Source: Gillisella terrae (GTDB lineage Bacteria; Pseudomonadota; Alphaproteobacteria; Rhizobiales; Rhizobiaceae). From it: a stretch of DNA of 64,000 bases. The translations under genes and the position numbers were made by a program. Under the pieces are notes generated by a model. It made no database searches, was not told the DNA's origin, and saw only the letters and a list, made by a program, of their open reading frames with translations. Position 1 is the first letter of the stretch; each line of letters begins with the position of its first letter. Positions 38,028 through 48,132 of the stretch are shown one piece after another. The DNA lies in the NCBI RefSeq assembly GCF_004801395.1, contig NZ_SSOA01000001.1, positions 682,001-746,000 on the forward strand. The letters run 5' to 3'.

Positions 38028-38759
38028 ATGTCTATTCTTGATAAACACAAGGTTATCGAAAAGAACGCCAGCCTGTTGCTCGTCGGCTCGCTTCTTGTTG
38101 TATCCATCGGCGGCATCGTTGAAATCGCTCCGCTGTTTTATCTGCAAAACACTATCGAAAAGGTGGAGGGCATGCGGCCCTATAGCCCGCTGGAGCTGGC
38201 TGGCCGCGACATTTACCTGAGGGAGGGATGCTATCTCTGCCACAGCCAGATGATCCGCCCGTTCCGCGACGAGGTGGAACGCTATGGCCATTATTCGCTG
38301 GCGGCAGAATCCATGTACGATCACCCCTTCCAGTGGGGATCGAAGCGCACCGGGCCAGATTTGGCCCGTGTCGGGGATCGCTACTCCAACGAATGGCATG
38401 TTCAGCATCTGAGCAGCCCGCGGGATGTGGTGCCGGAATCAATCATGCCGCGCTACGCGTTCTTGAAGGATACGCCGCTCAAGATCACCGATATCTCGCG
38501 TGATTTGACCGTCAACAGTCAGGTCGGCGTGCCTTATACGCAAGACATGATTGTGAATGCCAAAGCCGATCTGGCCGCGCAAGCCGATCCGAACGCCGAC
38601 ACCACGGGGCTTTTGGCGCGCTACCCCAAGGCCAAGGTGAGCGATTTTGATGGAGACCCCACCAAGCTCACCGAAATGGACGCCCTGGTGGCCTACCTGC
38701 AAATGCTGGGCACGCTGGTGGACTTCACGAAATACGATGACGCAACTGGATATCGATAA
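38028..38759 (+). CDS. ccoO: cytochrome c oxidase cbb3-type, subunit II
   Basis: A 243-residue membrane-anchored monoheme cytochrome c that passes electrons to CcoN. One N-terminal helix (about 18-38) and a periplasmic domain with heme motif CYLCH (CxxCH) in [17 protein letters not shown] and a downstream Met ligand region in ESIMPRYAF. It is 11 bases after ccoN, with a GGAGG site. Confidence 0.97.
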   Translation: MSILDKHKVIEKNASLLLVGSLLVVSIGGIVEIAPLFYLQNTIEKVEGMRPYSPLELAGRDIYLREGCYLCHSQMIRPFRDEVERYGHYSLAAESMYDHPFQWGSKRTGPDLARVGDRYSNEWHVQHLSSPRDVVPESIMPRYAFLKDTPLKITDISRDLTVNSQVGVPYTQDMIVNAKADLAAQADPNADTTGLLARYPKAKVSDFDGDPTKLTEMDALVAYLQMLGTLVDFTKYDDATGYR

Positions 38760-38769
38760 GGAGGGGATC

Positions 38770-38931
38770 ATGGAAGGAACTGAAATTTACACCGCCATGC
38801 GCCACTTTGCCGATAGCTGGGGCATGCTTGGCATGGCTCTGTTTTTCCTGGGCGTTGTTCTGTTTGTCTTGCGGCCCGGAGCCAAGAAACTTGCAGACGA
38901 GGCCGCCTCTATCCCTTTGCGGGAGGATTGA
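38770..38931 (+). CDS. ccoQ: cytochrome c oxidase cbb3-type, CcoQ
   Basis: A 53-residue one-helix protein that stabilises the cbb3 complex. The hydrophobic segment MLGMALFFLGVVLFVLRPG is followed by an acidic tail ending in PLRED. It starts at the ATG at 38770 (GAGGGG upstream) and its stop lies two bases before the ccoP start. It is easily missed because of its size. Confidence 0.93.
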   Translation: MEGTEIYTAMRHFADSWGMLGMALFFLGVVLFVLRPGAKKLADEAASIPLRED

Positions 38932-38933
38932 TC

Positions 38934-39797
38934 ATGGCAGAAAAAGACATTGATGAGGTCAGCGGCGTTGAAACCACTGGCCACGAGTGGGACGGCATCC
39001 GCGAACTGAACAACCCCATGCCGCGTTGGTGGGTCTATACATTCTATGTCACCATCGTTTGGGCTATAGCCTATACAATCTTCTATCCCGCATGGCCGAT
39101 GTTGAGCACCAACACCAAGGGCTGGTTTGGTTACACCAACCGTGCGGCGGTGACACAGGAGATGGCCGCTGCCAAAACGGCGCAATCTGTCTTCCTTGAT
39201 AAAATTGCAGCACTGCCTGTGCAGGATATTCTGGCTGACAAAGAGTTGACGGAATTTGCGACCGCTGGCGGGGCCGCAGCCTTCAAAGTCAATTGCACTC
39301 CCTGTCACGGATCGGGGGCTGCTGGTGGACAAGGCTATCCAAACCTGAACGATGATGATTGGCTGTGGGGCGGCAGCATTGATGCGATCTACACCACGCT
39401 ACAGCATGGTATTCGCTATGCGAGTGATCCAGAAACCCGCACATCGGAAATGCCAGCTTTTGCCGATATCTTGAAACCTGAAGAAATTCGCCAGGTTGCC
39501 GCTTATGTCGTCAGTCTGACGGACAAGCCCCTCAATCCAGCCCTCGTTGAGCCAGGCAAGCAAGTGTTTGCCAATAATTGTGCAGCTTGCCACGGAGAGA
39601 AGGCTGAAGGGAACCGCGATATGGGTGCTCCTAATTTGTCTGATGCCATTTGGCTGAAGGTGAAGGGCGAACAGCAGATTGCCCAGCAAGTGGCGCATCC
39701 CAAGCATGGCGTCATGCCCGGTTGGACCGCCCGTCTGGGAGATACCACGGTGAAGGAACTGGCCATCTATGTTCACTCGTTGGGTGGTGGCGAGTAA
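38934..39797 (+). CDS. ccoP: cytochrome c oxidase cbb3-type, subunit III (diheme)
   Basis: A 287-residue membrane-anchored diheme cytochrome c. It has the N-terminal domain NNPMPRWWVYTFYVTIVWAI with one main helix, then two CxxCH heme sites (CTPCHGSG and CAACHGEK) each followed by Met-containing segments. The ATG at 38934, with GGAGG 7 bases upstream, is preferred over a TTG at 38928. The maturation genes ccoGHIS that often follow are absent. Confidence 0.97.
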   Translation: MAEKDIDEVSGVETTGHEWDGIRELNNPMPRWWVYTFYVTIVWAIAYTIFYPAWPMLSTNTKGWFGYTNRAAVTQEMAAAKTAQSVFLDKIAALPVQDILADKELTEFATAGGAAAFKVNCTPCHGSGAAGGQGYPNLNDDDWLWGGSIDAIYTTLQHGIRYASDPETRTSEMPAFADILKPEEIRQVAAYVVSLTDKPLNPALVEPGKQVFANNCAACHGEKAEGNRDMGAPNLSDAIWLKVKGEQQIAQQVAHPKHGVMPGWTARLGDTTVKELAIYVHSLGGGE

Positions 39798-39833
39798 TCA
39801 CGGCACAGATAAAGCCCATGAGGTGCAGGTTTG

Positions 39834-39858
39834 AAAGGGCGCTCGAAGCGCCCTTTTT
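39834..39858 (+). terminator. terminator after ccoP, shared with the convergent gene
   Basis: The stem AAGGGCGCT / AGCGCCCTT with a 3-base loop is followed by a T run. It touches the stop codon of the glyoxalase-type gene on the other strand. Confidence 0.85.
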
Positions 39859-40208
39859 TATCGATCAGACCAGACTGCTAACTCATAACCATCCGGATCG
39901 TTGAAATGAAACCGACGACCACCCGGAAACGAAAAAATCGGGTTGGTAATCTTGCCACCCGCGGCTTCAACTTTTTGCTGGCACGCTTCTAACTCTGCGG
40001 TAAAAAGAATGATGAGCGGGCCGCCTTTTGCGGAAACCGGAGCTGTGGTGGTAAAACCACCTTTCAGCCTGCCGTCACTGAACTCACAATATTCAGGCCC
40101 ATAGTCTATAAAGCTCCAGCCAAAAGCCTTGCCATAGAAGCTCTTCGAAGTCTCGATGTTTGCGACATTCAACTCGATGTAATCAATACGATTGAGATCC
40201 CCAGTCAT
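39858..40208 (-). CDS. VOC (glyoxalase/bleomycin-resistance) superfamily protein
   Basis: A 116-residue single VOC-fold protein. It opens with RIDYIELNVANIETSKSFYGKAFGW, the usual first beta-alpha unit, and ends with RRFHFNDPDGYELAVWSDR, where FNDPDGYELAVW is the family's C-terminal signature and its Glu is the common metal ligand. Substrate unknown. The start at 40208 has a GGGAGAG site; a longer frame to 40385 runs through the intergenic region. No operon partner. Confidence 0.85.
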   Translation of the reverse strand: MTGDLNRIDYIELNVANIETSKSFYGKAFGWSFIDYGPEYCEFSDGRLKGGFTTTAPVSAKGGPLIILFTAELEACQQKVEAAGGKITNPIFSFPGGRRFHFNDPDGYELAVWSDR

Positions 40209-40366
40209 GTCTCTCTCCCAAATTCTATGCAATTCAATAGGATGATAAAGTGCAAAGGCCGTGCTGGCGATAGGCATATTGCATTGATCGTCCCTAGAAC
40301 CCGTTCCCACTGTTTGCGCCAAAGCTGTCTTCGAGTGGGCAACACACCACTGCGAGGGGCGAGCAT

Positions 40367-40399
40367 GCAAAACGCCCCGGCGCATGGCACCGGGGCGTT
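40367..40399 (-). terminator. terminator of the aap operon
   Basis: Minus strand: AACGCCCCGG / CCGGGGCGTT stem with a 9-base loop, followed by TTTTGC. It lies about 80 bases past aapP. Confidence 0.75.
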
Positions 40400-40481
40400 C
40401 TGCAAATCATCAACAGACCCTATTCTGGCTCTGTAGGCGTTTGTGCCGGGGGAAACCCGAGTGGATTTTCCCGGAACAATG

Positions 40482-41252
40482 TTAATGCAAAATTTGGCTC
40501 AGGAAGAGTTTTGTGCGCTCGTGCTGAGGATTATCGAAGAATTCAGCGGGTGCATTTTCTTCGACAATCTGCCCTTGGTCCATGAAAATAACCCGGTCGG
40601 CGACCTGGCGGGCAAAGCCCATTTCATGGGTTACGCAGAGCATGGTCATGCCTTCTTCAGCAAGGCTCACCATTGTGTCCAGCACTTCTTTCACCATTTC
40701 CGGGTCAAGGGCCGAGGTGGGCTCATCGAACAGCATGATCTTTGGCTTCATGCAAAGCGCACGTGCAATGGCCACGCGCTGCTGCTGGCCACCTGAAAGC
40801 TGGCCCGGGTATTTATGGGCCTGCTCAGGGATCTTCACCCGCTTCAGAAAATGCATTGCAATCTCTTCTGCCTCTTTCTTGGGCATTTTACGAACCCAAA
40901 TCGGTGCCAGAGTGCAATTTTCCAAAATCGTGAGGTGAGGGAAGAGATTGAAGTGCTGAAACACCATTCCAACTTCACGGCGAATTTCGTCGATCTTTTT
41001 CAAGTCGTTGGTCAACTCGATGTCTTCGACAATGATATTGCCCGACTGATGTTCTTCCAAACGATTGATGCAGCGGATCATGGTGGATTTGCCAGAGCCA
41101 GACGGCCCGGCAATGACGATCCGCTCGCCAGTCTTCACTTTCAGATTGATATCGCGAAGCACATGGAACTCACCGTACCACTTGTTCATCTTGATGATTT
41201 CAATCGCGGTCTTTTGGTCTGACTTGGTCAGAGAATTTTGAGCGACAGCCAT
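40482..41252 (-). CDS. aapP: general L-amino acid ABC transporter ATP-binding protein
   Basis: The 256-residue ATPase of the Aap importer. Walker [11 protein letters not shown] loop [11 protein letters not shown], signature [15 protein letters not shown], Walker [13 protein letters not shown] and the His-switch THEMGF are intact. Strong resemblance to GlnQ-type polar amino acid ATPases. It is the last gene of aapJQMP, 19 bases after aapM. Confidence 0.95.
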   Translation of the reverse strand: MAVAQNSLTKSDQKTAIEIIKMNKWYGEFHVLRDINLKVKTGERIVIAGPSGSGKSTMIRCINRLEEHQSGNIIVEDIELTNDLKKIDEIRREVGMVFQHFNLFPHLTILENCTLAPIWVRKMPKKEAEEIAMHFLKRVKIPEQAHKYPGQLSGGQQQRVAIARALCMKPKIMLFDEPTSALDPEMVKEVLDTMVSLAEEGMTMLCVTHEMGFARQVADRVIFMDQGQIVEENAPAEFFDNPQHERTKLFLSQILH

Positions 41253-41271
41253 ATCGTCGTTTCCTTAGAAT

Positions 41272-42426
41272 TTAATGTTTGTGGCCAGTGTCGAGGTGCT
41301 TTTCCATGAAATGGGAATAGCGGGACATACCGAAGCAGAAGATCCAATACACAAAGCCTGCAAATATCAGGCCAGTTACAGCCGTTACAGGGGTCGCCCA
41401 ATTCGAGTCGGACAGGTTGAGTGTCACGATGCCAAGAAGATCAAACATGCCGATGATGGACACAAGCGACGTATCCTTGAAGAGACCGATAAACGTATTC
41501 ACGATGCCGGGAATGACCAGCTTTATCGTCTGAGGCAAAATGATCAACCGCATTTTCTGAGCGTAGCTCAGGCCCAGAGAGTCTGCGCCTTCGAACTGGC
41601 CTTTCGGGATGGACTGCAAGCCACCGCGAATAACCTCAGCCATATAGGCAGACGAGAAGATCGAAACACCGACCAGTGCACGGAGCAATTTGTCGAAGGT
41701 CCAGCCGTCGGGCAGAAACAATGGCAGCATGACGCTGGCCATGAAAAGCACGGTGATCAGAGGAATGCCGCGAATAACTTCAATGAAGATCACGCATAGC
41801 ATTTTGATGACTGGCATGGAGGAGCGCCGCCCCAATGCCAGCAGAATGCCGACCGGCAAGGATACCGCGATGCCGAAGAATGACAGGATGAGTGTCACCA
41901 TCAAGCCGCCCCAGCGGGATGTTTCAACATGCGGCAGGCCAAATCCGCCGGTCAGCAAGAAGAAAGCAACGACCGGGAGGACCACAAACAGCAAAAGCGC
42001 ATTCAGGCCTTTAAATGGTGCCTTTGGCATGAGCATCGGCACCATCAGCACCACGAACATGATCATGACAAGCATTGGACGCCATTGCTCCTCTAAAGGA
42101 TAGCGGCCAAATATGAACTGTTGGAATTTTGCTCCCACAAACGCCCAGCATGCGCCCACATGCCCGTCTGCAATAGCGCCGCCCTGCGCTGCACTCAGGC
42201 AGGCGGTACGGTCACTGCCGGTCCAGACGGCATCAATGAAGAGCCATTGAAAAATGCCGGGCAAGACATAGGCCAGCACGGCGAGGGAGATAATCGTCAG
42301 CAGAACATCTTTCGGCGTGGCAATCAGGTTTTTTCTGATCCATGCCGTTGCTCCAACCTGTCCTGCAGGCGCAGGTGAGGGGCCGATGAGCTGTTGACTG
42401 ACAAAAGCTGTTTTCTGGTTTGCCAT
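41272..42426 (-). CDS. aapM: general L-amino acid ABC transporter permease
   Basis: A 384-residue inner-membrane permease of the HisM type with several hydrophobic helices and a long N-terminal domain. The EAA-loop [22 protein letters not shown] (E..x..G....x..P) is the ATPase contact. It pairs with AapQ and is four bases from aapQ on the minus strand. Confidence 0.93.
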   Translation of the reverse strand: MANQKTAFVSQQLIGPSPAPAGQVGATAWIRKNLIATPKDVLLTIISLAVLAYVLPGIFQWLFIDAVWTGSDRTACLSAAQGGAIADGHVGACWAFVGAKFQQFIFGRYPLEEQWRPMLVMIMFVVLMVPMLMPKAPFKGLNALLLFVVLPVVAFFLLTGGFGLPHVETSRWGGLMVTLILSFFGIAVSLPVGILLALGRRSSMPVIKMLCVIFIEVIRGIPLITVLFMASVMLPLFLPDGWTFDKLLRALVGVSIFSSAYMAEVIRGGLQSIPKGQFEGADSLGLSYAQKMRLIILPQTIKLVIPGIVNTFIGLFKDTSLVSIIGMFDLLGIVTLNLSDSNWATPVTAVTGLIFAGFVYWIFCFGMSRYSHFMEKHLDTGHKH

Positions 42427-42430
42427 CCTA

Positions 42431-43627
42431 TTACCTCTCTACCAGCGCCATTTTGGCATTGAACCAGTTCATGAACATCGCTGTGGTAACGCTGATTGAA
42501 AGATAAACAGCAAGCCAGATTGCCACAACTTCAACAGACTGACCGGTCTGATTGAGAATTGTGCCGCCCACAGAAACGATATCCGAAAAGCCGATCGCGA
42601 CCGCCAAAGATGAATTCTTCGTCAGGTTGAGATATTGGCTGGTCAATGGCGGAATAATAAGACGCATGGCCTGCGGCACCACCACGAGACGAGAGGTTTG
42701 GCCACTGCTCAAGCCAAGCGCACTGGCGGCCTCGGTCTGACCCTTGGCAACAGCCATGATACCACCGCGCACGATTTCTGCGATGAAGGATGCCGTGTAA
42801 AATGACAGTGCCAAAAACAGCGATGTAAACTCAGGACCGACAACAGAGCCGCCCTGCATGCTGAAGCGTCCAACCTCCGGCAGCTCGAATGTCAAAGGCT
42901 GACCGAGCGCAAAATAGGCGATCACTGGCAAACCAACGATGAGCCCAAGGGCCAGCCAGCGGGTTGGAAACGGTTGTCCCGTTGCCATTTGGCGGCGCTT
43001 GGCCCATGAGGCTGTGAAGAAACTGGCGACAATGCCGAGCACAAAAACGAGAAGCACAAGCTCCAGACCGTCGCCGTAGATTGCCTTTGGATAGGTCACG
43101 CCGCGATTGTTGATATAGATATCGAACGGCAGCTTGATCGAGTCTCTGGGCTGGGGCAGAACAGAGATAACACCCTTGTACCAGAAGAAAATCACCAGCA
43201 GTGGCGGGATGTTTCTGAAAATCTCGACATAGACCTGACAGATCTTGGCGATCAGCCAGTTTTTGGACAAACGGCCGATACCTACGAGAAAGCCAAGAAT
43301 GGATGCGGTGATAATGCCTGCGATGGCAACCTGCAAGGTGTTGAGCAGGCCAACAATAATTGCCTGACTGTAGGTCGAATCGCTGCTGTAAGCGATGAGG
43401 TGCTGGCCGATGTCAAATCCGGCGCGCCCCTGAAGAAAGCCAAATCCCGAGGAAATATTAGCCTTTTGCAGATTGTGGCTGGTATTGCTGATGACGGTTC
43501 CGATAAACAGAACGACGAGTGCAAGAGTGACGATCTGGTAGAAAATACCACGGACTTTTGGGTCGTACATCAGAGACGAAGAGCCGGTTTTTCCGGCTTG
43601 AGACGAGCTTGTCGCGTTGTCTGCCAT
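42431..43627 (-). CDS. aapQ: general L-amino acid ABC transporter permease
   Basis: A 398-residue permease. It resembles AapM and shows its own EAA loop, [21 protein letters not shown], with helices on both sides. AapQ and AapM together form the membrane path. Confidence 0.93.
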   Translation of the reverse strand: MADNATSSSQAGKTGSSSLMYDPKVRGIFYQIVTLALVVLFIGTVISNTSHNLQKANISSGFGFLQGRAGFDIGQHLIAYSSDSTYSQAIIVGLLNTLQVAIAGIITASILGFLVGIGRLSKNWLIAKICQVYVEIFRNIPPLLVIFFWYKGVISVLPQPRDSIKLPFDIYINNRGVTYPKAIYGDGLELVLLVFVLGIVASFFTASWAKRRQMATGQPFPTRWLALGLIVGLPVIAYFALGQPLTFELPEVGRFSMQGGSVVGPEFTSLFLALSFYTASFIAEIVRGGIMAVAKGQTEAASALGLSSGQTSRLVVVPQAMRLIIPPLTSQYLNLTKNSSLAVAIGFSDIVSVGGTILNQTGQSVEVVAIWLAVYLSISVTTAMFMNWFNAKMALVER

Positions 43628-43689
43628 TGAGGCCTTTTTCCCCTTATTCGCCCTATTTTGGGCGTGCTTTCCCTTAACGGGTTTTCAAA

Positions 43690-43715
43690 GGGGAGGGTGC
43701 CTGAGCAACCTCCCC
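43690..43715 (-). terminator. intercistronic hairpin between aapJ and aapQ
   Basis: A 7-bp GC stem (GGGGAGG with CCTCCCC) with a 12-base loop and no real T run. Such structures after a binding-protein gene raise its expression over the downstream permease genes by limiting readthrough or protecting the mRNA end. Confidence 0.55.
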
Positions 43716-43745
43716 CGGAGTGTGATCTTTTTTAAGATCAGATGA

Positions 43746-44771
43746 TTAGCGGATCGGAGGACCGTACTGCAAACCACCCTTTGTCCACAAAGCGTTGATG
43801 CCGCGTGCGATCTTCAGCGGGCTGCCCGTACCGACGTTGCGGTCAAACACTTCGCCGTAGTTACCAACCTGCTTGATAATGTTGTAAGCCCAATCTTCGG
43901 ATACACCGAGATCTGCGCCGATCTTGCTGCCCTGTTCAGCGCCCAGCATACGCTTGATGTCCGGACCGCCGTTTGTCTTCATTTCGTCGACATTCTTGGA
44001 GGTGATGCCAGCTTCTTCCGCGTTCACCATGGCATACTGGACCCAGCTGACAATATCGAACCACTTGTCGTCGCCCTGGCGAACAGCCGGTCCAAGAGGT
44101 TCCTTGGAGATGACTTCTGGCAGAATGACGTTGTTGTCTGGCTCTTTAAGCTTCAAACGCATGGAGTAAAGACCGGACTGGTCGGTGGTGTAAACGTCGC
44201 AACGGCCTGCATCGTAAGCGGATGTCGCGTCGGCTTCTTTTTCAAACACAACGGGATTGTACTTGAGACCATTTGACTTGAAATAATCGGCAAGGTTCAA
44301 TTCTGTGGTTGTGCCAGCCTGTACGCACACGGCAGCACCCGACAGTTCAAGCGCCGACTTCACGTTCAGAGCCTTCTTCACCATGAAGCCCTGGCCGTCG
44401 TAGTAGTTGATCGGACGGAAGTTGAAGCCCAGCGATGTGTCGCGGCTGATGGTCCAGGTGGTGTTGCGCGTCAGCACATCGACTTCACCAGACTGAAGGG
44501 CAGGGAAGCGCTCCTTTGCAGAAAGGGGCGTGAACTTCACCTTGGTCGCGTCGCCAAACACGGCAGCTGCGATACCACGGCAATAATCGACATCCAGACC
44601 GCTCCAATTGCCCTTGTCGTCAGGGCTGGAGAACCCAGGAACACCTTGGCTCACGCCGCATTGTACGAAACCTTTTGCTTTAACGTCACTCAGCGTATCC
44701 GCAGAAGCGCCATAAGCGCTCATACCGAATGCTGCAGCGCCCAGCGCAACTGACAGAAGCGTCTTTTTCAT
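43746..44771 (-). CDS. aapJ: general L-amino acid ABC transporter substrate-binding protein
   Basis: A 341-residue periplasmic binding protein of the GltI/AapJ type. Signal peptide MKKTLLSVALGAAAFGMSAYGASA. The mature domain starts DTLSDVKAKGFVQCGVSQGVPGFS, the typical lobe-1 start, with a disulfide-capable Cys pair, and ends with a long hinge domain. The start at 44771 is the second Met of the frame and gives the signal peptide its normal position. It leads the aapJQMP operon. Confidence 0.94.
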   Translation of the reverse strand: MKKTLLSVALGAAAFGMSAYGASADTLSDVKAKGFVQCGVSQGVPGFSSPDDKGNWSGLDVDYCRGIAAAVFGDATKVKFTPLSAKERFPALQSGEVDVLTRNTTWTISRDTSLGFNFRPINYYDGQGFMVKKALNVKSALELSGAAVCVQAGTTTELNLADYFKSNGLKYNPVVFEKEADATSAYDAGRCDVYTTDQSGLYSMRLKLKEPDNNVILPEVISKEPLGPAVRQGDDKWFDIVSWVQYAMVNAEEAGITSKNVDEMKTNGGPDIKRMLGAEQGSKIGADLGVSEDWAYNIIKQVGNYGEVFDRNVGTGSPLKIARGINALWTKGGLQYGPPIR

Positions 44772-44935
44772 GTTTCCCAACCTTATGTTATCTTGTGTCA
44801 TTCGTTCGGCAGCAACTTGGGCGAGATCTCCCCCTCTCCACTGACGGCACGCTTCCGCGAGGGGCGTGCAGATGCATCACATTCATAAATGGGTTCATGG
44901 TCAAGAGTTTATGGATGGAAATTGCGTTGAAAAGC

Positions 44936-44955
44936 GGCATTTTTGTGAAAATGCC
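44936..44955. promoter_or_regulatory. perfect palindrome in the aapJ-metC divergent region
   Basis: GGCATTTT-TGTG-AAAATGCC, an 8-bp perfect inverted repeat. It lies between two divergent amino-acid genes and could be an operator, for example of a Lrp-like or other regulator, but no known site is matched by eye. Confidence 0.35.
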
Positions 44956-45125
44956 TAATAAATAGCCACAAATAATCGTTTTCACCACGGTTTTGATGAA
45001 AAAATAGACGAAAAATAAGGCGATAATTTCATGCGTCTTGTTTAGCGACATCGCTCTTGACCGATATGGCCGTGCTGGGCCAAAACCGAACGGATAGGCC
45101 ATGCAGCGAGAAGGCGATAATTCAG

Positions 45126-46319
45126 ATGTCAGATGAACAAAAGTGGTTGTCCGATTCCGGCGTTAATACGCGTCTTTGCCATATCGGTCATGATCCATCG
45201 AGTTATCACGGTTTCGTCAATCCACCCGTGGTGCGCGCTTCGACTGTGCTGTTTCCTCAGGCATCTGGCATGGAGACGGTAACGCAGAAATACACCTATG
45301 GAACCCGTGGCACACCGACGACTGATGCGCTCTGCGAAGCGATTGATTCGCTCGAAGGTTCGGCCGGTACAATTTTGCTGCCCTCTGGTCTGGCGGCCAT
45401 TACGGTTCCGTTTCTGGCATTTCTATCACCCGGCGATCATGCCTTGATTGTTGATTCGGTTTACGGTCCCTGCCGGCAATTCTGCGATACAATGCTCAAG
45501 CGCCTTGGTGTTGAGGTGGAATATTATGATCCGTTGCTTGGCGCGGGGATTGAAGCGTTGATGCGACCCAACACCCGGTTGGTTCACACGGAATCACCCG
45601 GATCGAACACCTTTGAAATGCAGGATATTCGCGCAATCTCCGATGTTGCGCACCGTCATGGTGCGGTTGTGAGCATGGATAACACCTGGGCTACTCCGCT
45701 GTATTTCCGTCCTCTGGATTTCGGCGTCGATATTTCCATGCATGCCGCGACAAAATACCCGGCTGGTCATTCAGATATTCTGATGGGCACGGTTTCAGCC
45801 AATGCTGAACATTGGCCGCGACTTAAAGAAGCCAATGGTCTTATGGGGCTGTGTGGCGCGCCAGAGGATTCATATCTTGTCTTGCGCGGTTTGCGCACCA
45901 TGGGTGTGCGCCTTGCCCATCATGATCGTAGCGCAAGGGCTGTGGCAGAATGGCTGGAGCAGCGGGCTGATGTCAGCGCGGTGCTGCATCCTGCCTTGCC
46001 GAGCTTTCCCGGTCACGACATCTGGAAGCGTGATTTCAAGGGTGCAAGCGGTATATTCTCGTTTGTGCTGGCGGTGGATGACCCTGCGAAATTCAAGGCC
46101 AAAAGCCATGCTTTCCTCGATGCTTTGCGGCTGTTTGGCCTGGGGTGGTCATGGGGCGGTTATGAATGCCTTGCCGTGCCAGTCAATCTCAATGATCGCA
46201 AAATCCGCAAAGCTCCTGCGGGTGGTCCGGTTATCCGCCTGCAGATTGGCCTTGAAGACGTTGCTGATATTATGGCGGACCTGGAGCGCGGCTTTGCGGC
46301 CGCTGCCCTTGTGAGCTAA
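45126..46319 (+). CDS. metC: cystathionine beta-lyase
   Basis: A 397-residue PLP enzyme of the Cys/Met metabolism family. The PLP-lysine site is SMHAATKYPAGHSD; other family marks are YTYGTRGTPTTDALCEAIDSLEGS, PSGLAAI and the DNTWATP segment. By length and neighbourhood (aapJQMP) the MetC assignment fits the common rhizobial metC-aap arrangement; other family members such as MetB/MetZ cannot be excluded by eye. The start at 45126 is preferred; an in-frame ATG at 45057 would add 23 unconserved residues. Confidence 0.88.
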   Translation: MSDEQKWLSDSGVNTRLCHIGHDPSSYHGFVNPPVVRASTVLFPQASGMETVTQKYTYGTRGTPTTDALCEAIDSLEGSAGTILLPSGLAAITVPFLAFLSPGDHALIVDSVYGPCRQFCDTMLKRLGVEVEYYDPLLGAGIEALMRPNTRLVHTESPGSNTFEMQDIRAISDVAHRHGAVVSMDNTWATPLYFRPLDFGVDISMHAATKYPAGHSDILMGTVSANAEHWPRLKEANGLMGLCGAPEDSYLVLRGLRTMGVRLAHHDRSARAVAEWLEQRADVSAVLHPALPSFPGHDIWKRDFKGASGIFSFVLAVDDPAKFKAKSHAFLDALRLFGLGWSWGGYECLAVPVNLNDRKIRKAPAGGPVIRLQIGLEDVADIMADLERGFAAAALVS

Positions 46320-46393
46320 GTTTTTTGATGTGCGCAACGTCTGAGCAATTGGGCGTTGCGCCGCAAAAGTACCTGAACGAAATCAGGAGAGTT

Positions 46394-47560
46394 TTAGTTC
46401 GGGGCGCGGTATCCGTAGAGCCAATCCAGATCCCGTGCGAAGCTGGCGGGCGGGCGCATGGATAAGAGTATATCACGACCAATCCTGAGCGGACCCGAGG
46501 CGTGATAGGCGAATTTGTTCAAGGCACCCCGCTTGCGTACCATGGCGACGCGCGCAGAGCGCTGCTGCTCAAACTGCGAAAGTGCTTGCTCAACCGGCAG
46601 GGCCGCGACAAGATTGGCCAGTTCATAGGCATCCTCTATGGCCATGCCTGCGCCTTGAGCTGAAAATGGCATCATGGCGTGGGCGGCGTCACCGATAAGC
46701 ACAAGATCCTTGTCATTGTGCCAGCGGCCAAGGCCAGCTTCGAACAATGGCCAAAACGTCGGATTTTGCGCGTTGAACAGCATATCGCGTACCGCCGTGT
46801 GCCATCCGCGAAACGATCGCTCCAATAGTGCTTTTTGTGCAGCGCTTGCCTGTGTGCCCCACCCCTCAGAAGCATCGACACCCCCACCAATGGCAACGAT
46901 GTTGATACTTGCGGTTTCTCGCAAGGGATAGGTGACCAGATGCGCCTTGGGCGCGAGATAGGCCGTGACGGTTTCGCGATCAAGAAAGGCTGGTGCCGCC
47001 TTTTGAGGAATGGTCAATCGCCAGGCGATATTGCCGGAAAAGCTGAGGTCTGGGCCGCCGGCCACGAAATTGCGCAGGCGTGACCATACGCCGTCGGCAG
47101 CAATCAAGAGGTCAGGTTTCTTGCCCGAACAGGGGTCGCGTAGCACTTGTGCGTCGGGGCTCTCGACCGGTTGATCCAAGGTGAGCGCGCAAAGCGGGTT
47201 TTGCATGACGGCATTGGCCAGCACCCGTTGCAGGCTGGCACGATGCAGTACCGCGTAGGGCGCGCCCCAGCGGCTCTTTGCATTGTCGCGCACCGGCACG
47301 GTGCCCAATCGTTTCAAACTCATGCCTGACGCGAGTGCCACCACTTCCGGCTCAGACCAGTACTCCTTCAAGGCTGGCAAAAGACCAAGTTCATCCAGAA
47401 TGCAGGTGACGTTGGGCGTCAGTTGCAGGCCAGCGCCAACCTCTTCAAGGCTGGCACTTTTTTCAAAGATGCGTGTCGAAATACCCTTTCGGGCAAAGCA
47501 AAGAGCAGCGGCAAGACCAGCTATGCCACCGCCAACAATTGCCACGGTTTTCGTGGACAT
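46394..47560 (-). CDS. FAD-dependent monooxygenase (salicylate-hydroxylase type)
   Basis: A 388-residue class A flavin monooxygenase. The N-terminal GxGxxG is VAIVGGGIAGLAAAL; the DG motif is LIAADGVWSRLR; the second FAD motif is LVLIGDAAHAMMPFSAQGAGMAIEDAYEL. Family members hydroxylate aromatic rings. No aromatic-degradation genes are near, so the substrate is unknown. It lies between metC and a zinc-finger gene. Confidence 0.87.
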   Translation of the reverse strand: MSTKTVAIVGGGIAGLAAALCFARKGISTRIFEKSASLEEVGAGLQLTPNVTCILDELGLLPALKEYWSEPEVVALASGMSLKRLGTVPVRDNAKSRWGAPYAVLHRASLQRVLANAVMQNPLCALTLDQPVESPDAQVLRDPCSGKKPDLLIAADGVWSRLRNFVAGGPDLSFSGNIAWRLTIPQKAAPAFLDRETVTAYLAPKAHLVTYPLRETASINIVAIGGGVDASEGWGTQASAAQKALLERSFRGWHTAVRDMLFNAQNPTFWPLFEAGLGRWHNDKDLVLIGDAAHAMMPFSAQGAGMAIEDAYELANLVAALPVEQALSQFEQQRSARVAMVRKRGALNKFAYHASGPLRIGRDILLSMRPPASFARDLDWLYGYRAPN

Positions 47561-47585
47561 GGAAAATCCGTCTGCCTGCGTGAGA

Positions 47586-47831
47586 TCAGGCTGCTTTAAC
47601 GTGGAATACGCAACCAGCCGGAACAGTCTCGGTTGCCTTCAAGGTGCTGTTGTAGCGGTACAGGGTGGAGCAGTAAGGACATACTTTCTCGTTGTCCTGC
47701 CCAAGGTCCATGAAAATATGCGGATGGTCAAAGGGAACAGAAGCGCCTGTGCACATGAATTCCTTCACGCCAATTTCAATAAGCTGGTGTCCGCCATCAT
47801 TTTGGAAATGGGGAATGTGATGACCGGCCAT
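47586..47831 (-). CDS. CHCC-type zinc-finger domain protein
   Basis: An 81-residue protein with the zf-CHCC pattern: C at FMCTGAS, H in FDHPH, and CPYC at the C-terminus of the domain, followed by TLYRY. The family is related to the zinc-binding NDUFS6 subunit of mitochondrial complex I and occurs as a stand-alone protein in alphaproteobacteria. The start at 47831 gives MAGHHIPHF, typical of the family. It is 25 bases from the monooxygenase gene, same strand, so probably co-transcribed. Confidence 0.88.
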   Translation of the reverse strand: MAGHHIPHFQNDGGHQLIEIGVKEFMCTGASVPFDHPHIFMDLGQDNEKVCPYCSTLYRYNSTLKATETVPAGCVFHVKAA

Positions 47832-48132
47832 GTCTATGCTCCGAATGCCTTGAATTGCAAAAACCCCCAACACGGTTCAGCGCCGGGGTTTGCAGAAGAT
47901 GAAAACGGTTGCGGCAGTGCCGGGCGGTCATATTCTCTCATACAGCCCCAACAATCCGCCTCAACGGGTTGGTCAGACATTAGCCCTCTTTTTCGCAAAA
48001 GTGTAGTGGCAATGCAGCAAGCGGCCCACAGTTTTTCAAGGTGTTGGGCTTGCGAGTGGCGGTAGGTACACTATCGTTGCGGAAAGATTTTCTCTTGTGC
48101 CTGATGATGGCCTGACTGACGGACTGATGATT

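Noticed and set aside
40209..40370. Further copy of the AAAACCGG palindrome (AGAACCCGTTCCCACTG near 40297)
   Set aside because: Core only partly similar, and the flanking stems are missing.
44802..45125. SAM riboswitch upstream of metC
   Set aside because: The leader shows a simple palindrome but none of the SAM-II or SAM-I core motifs.
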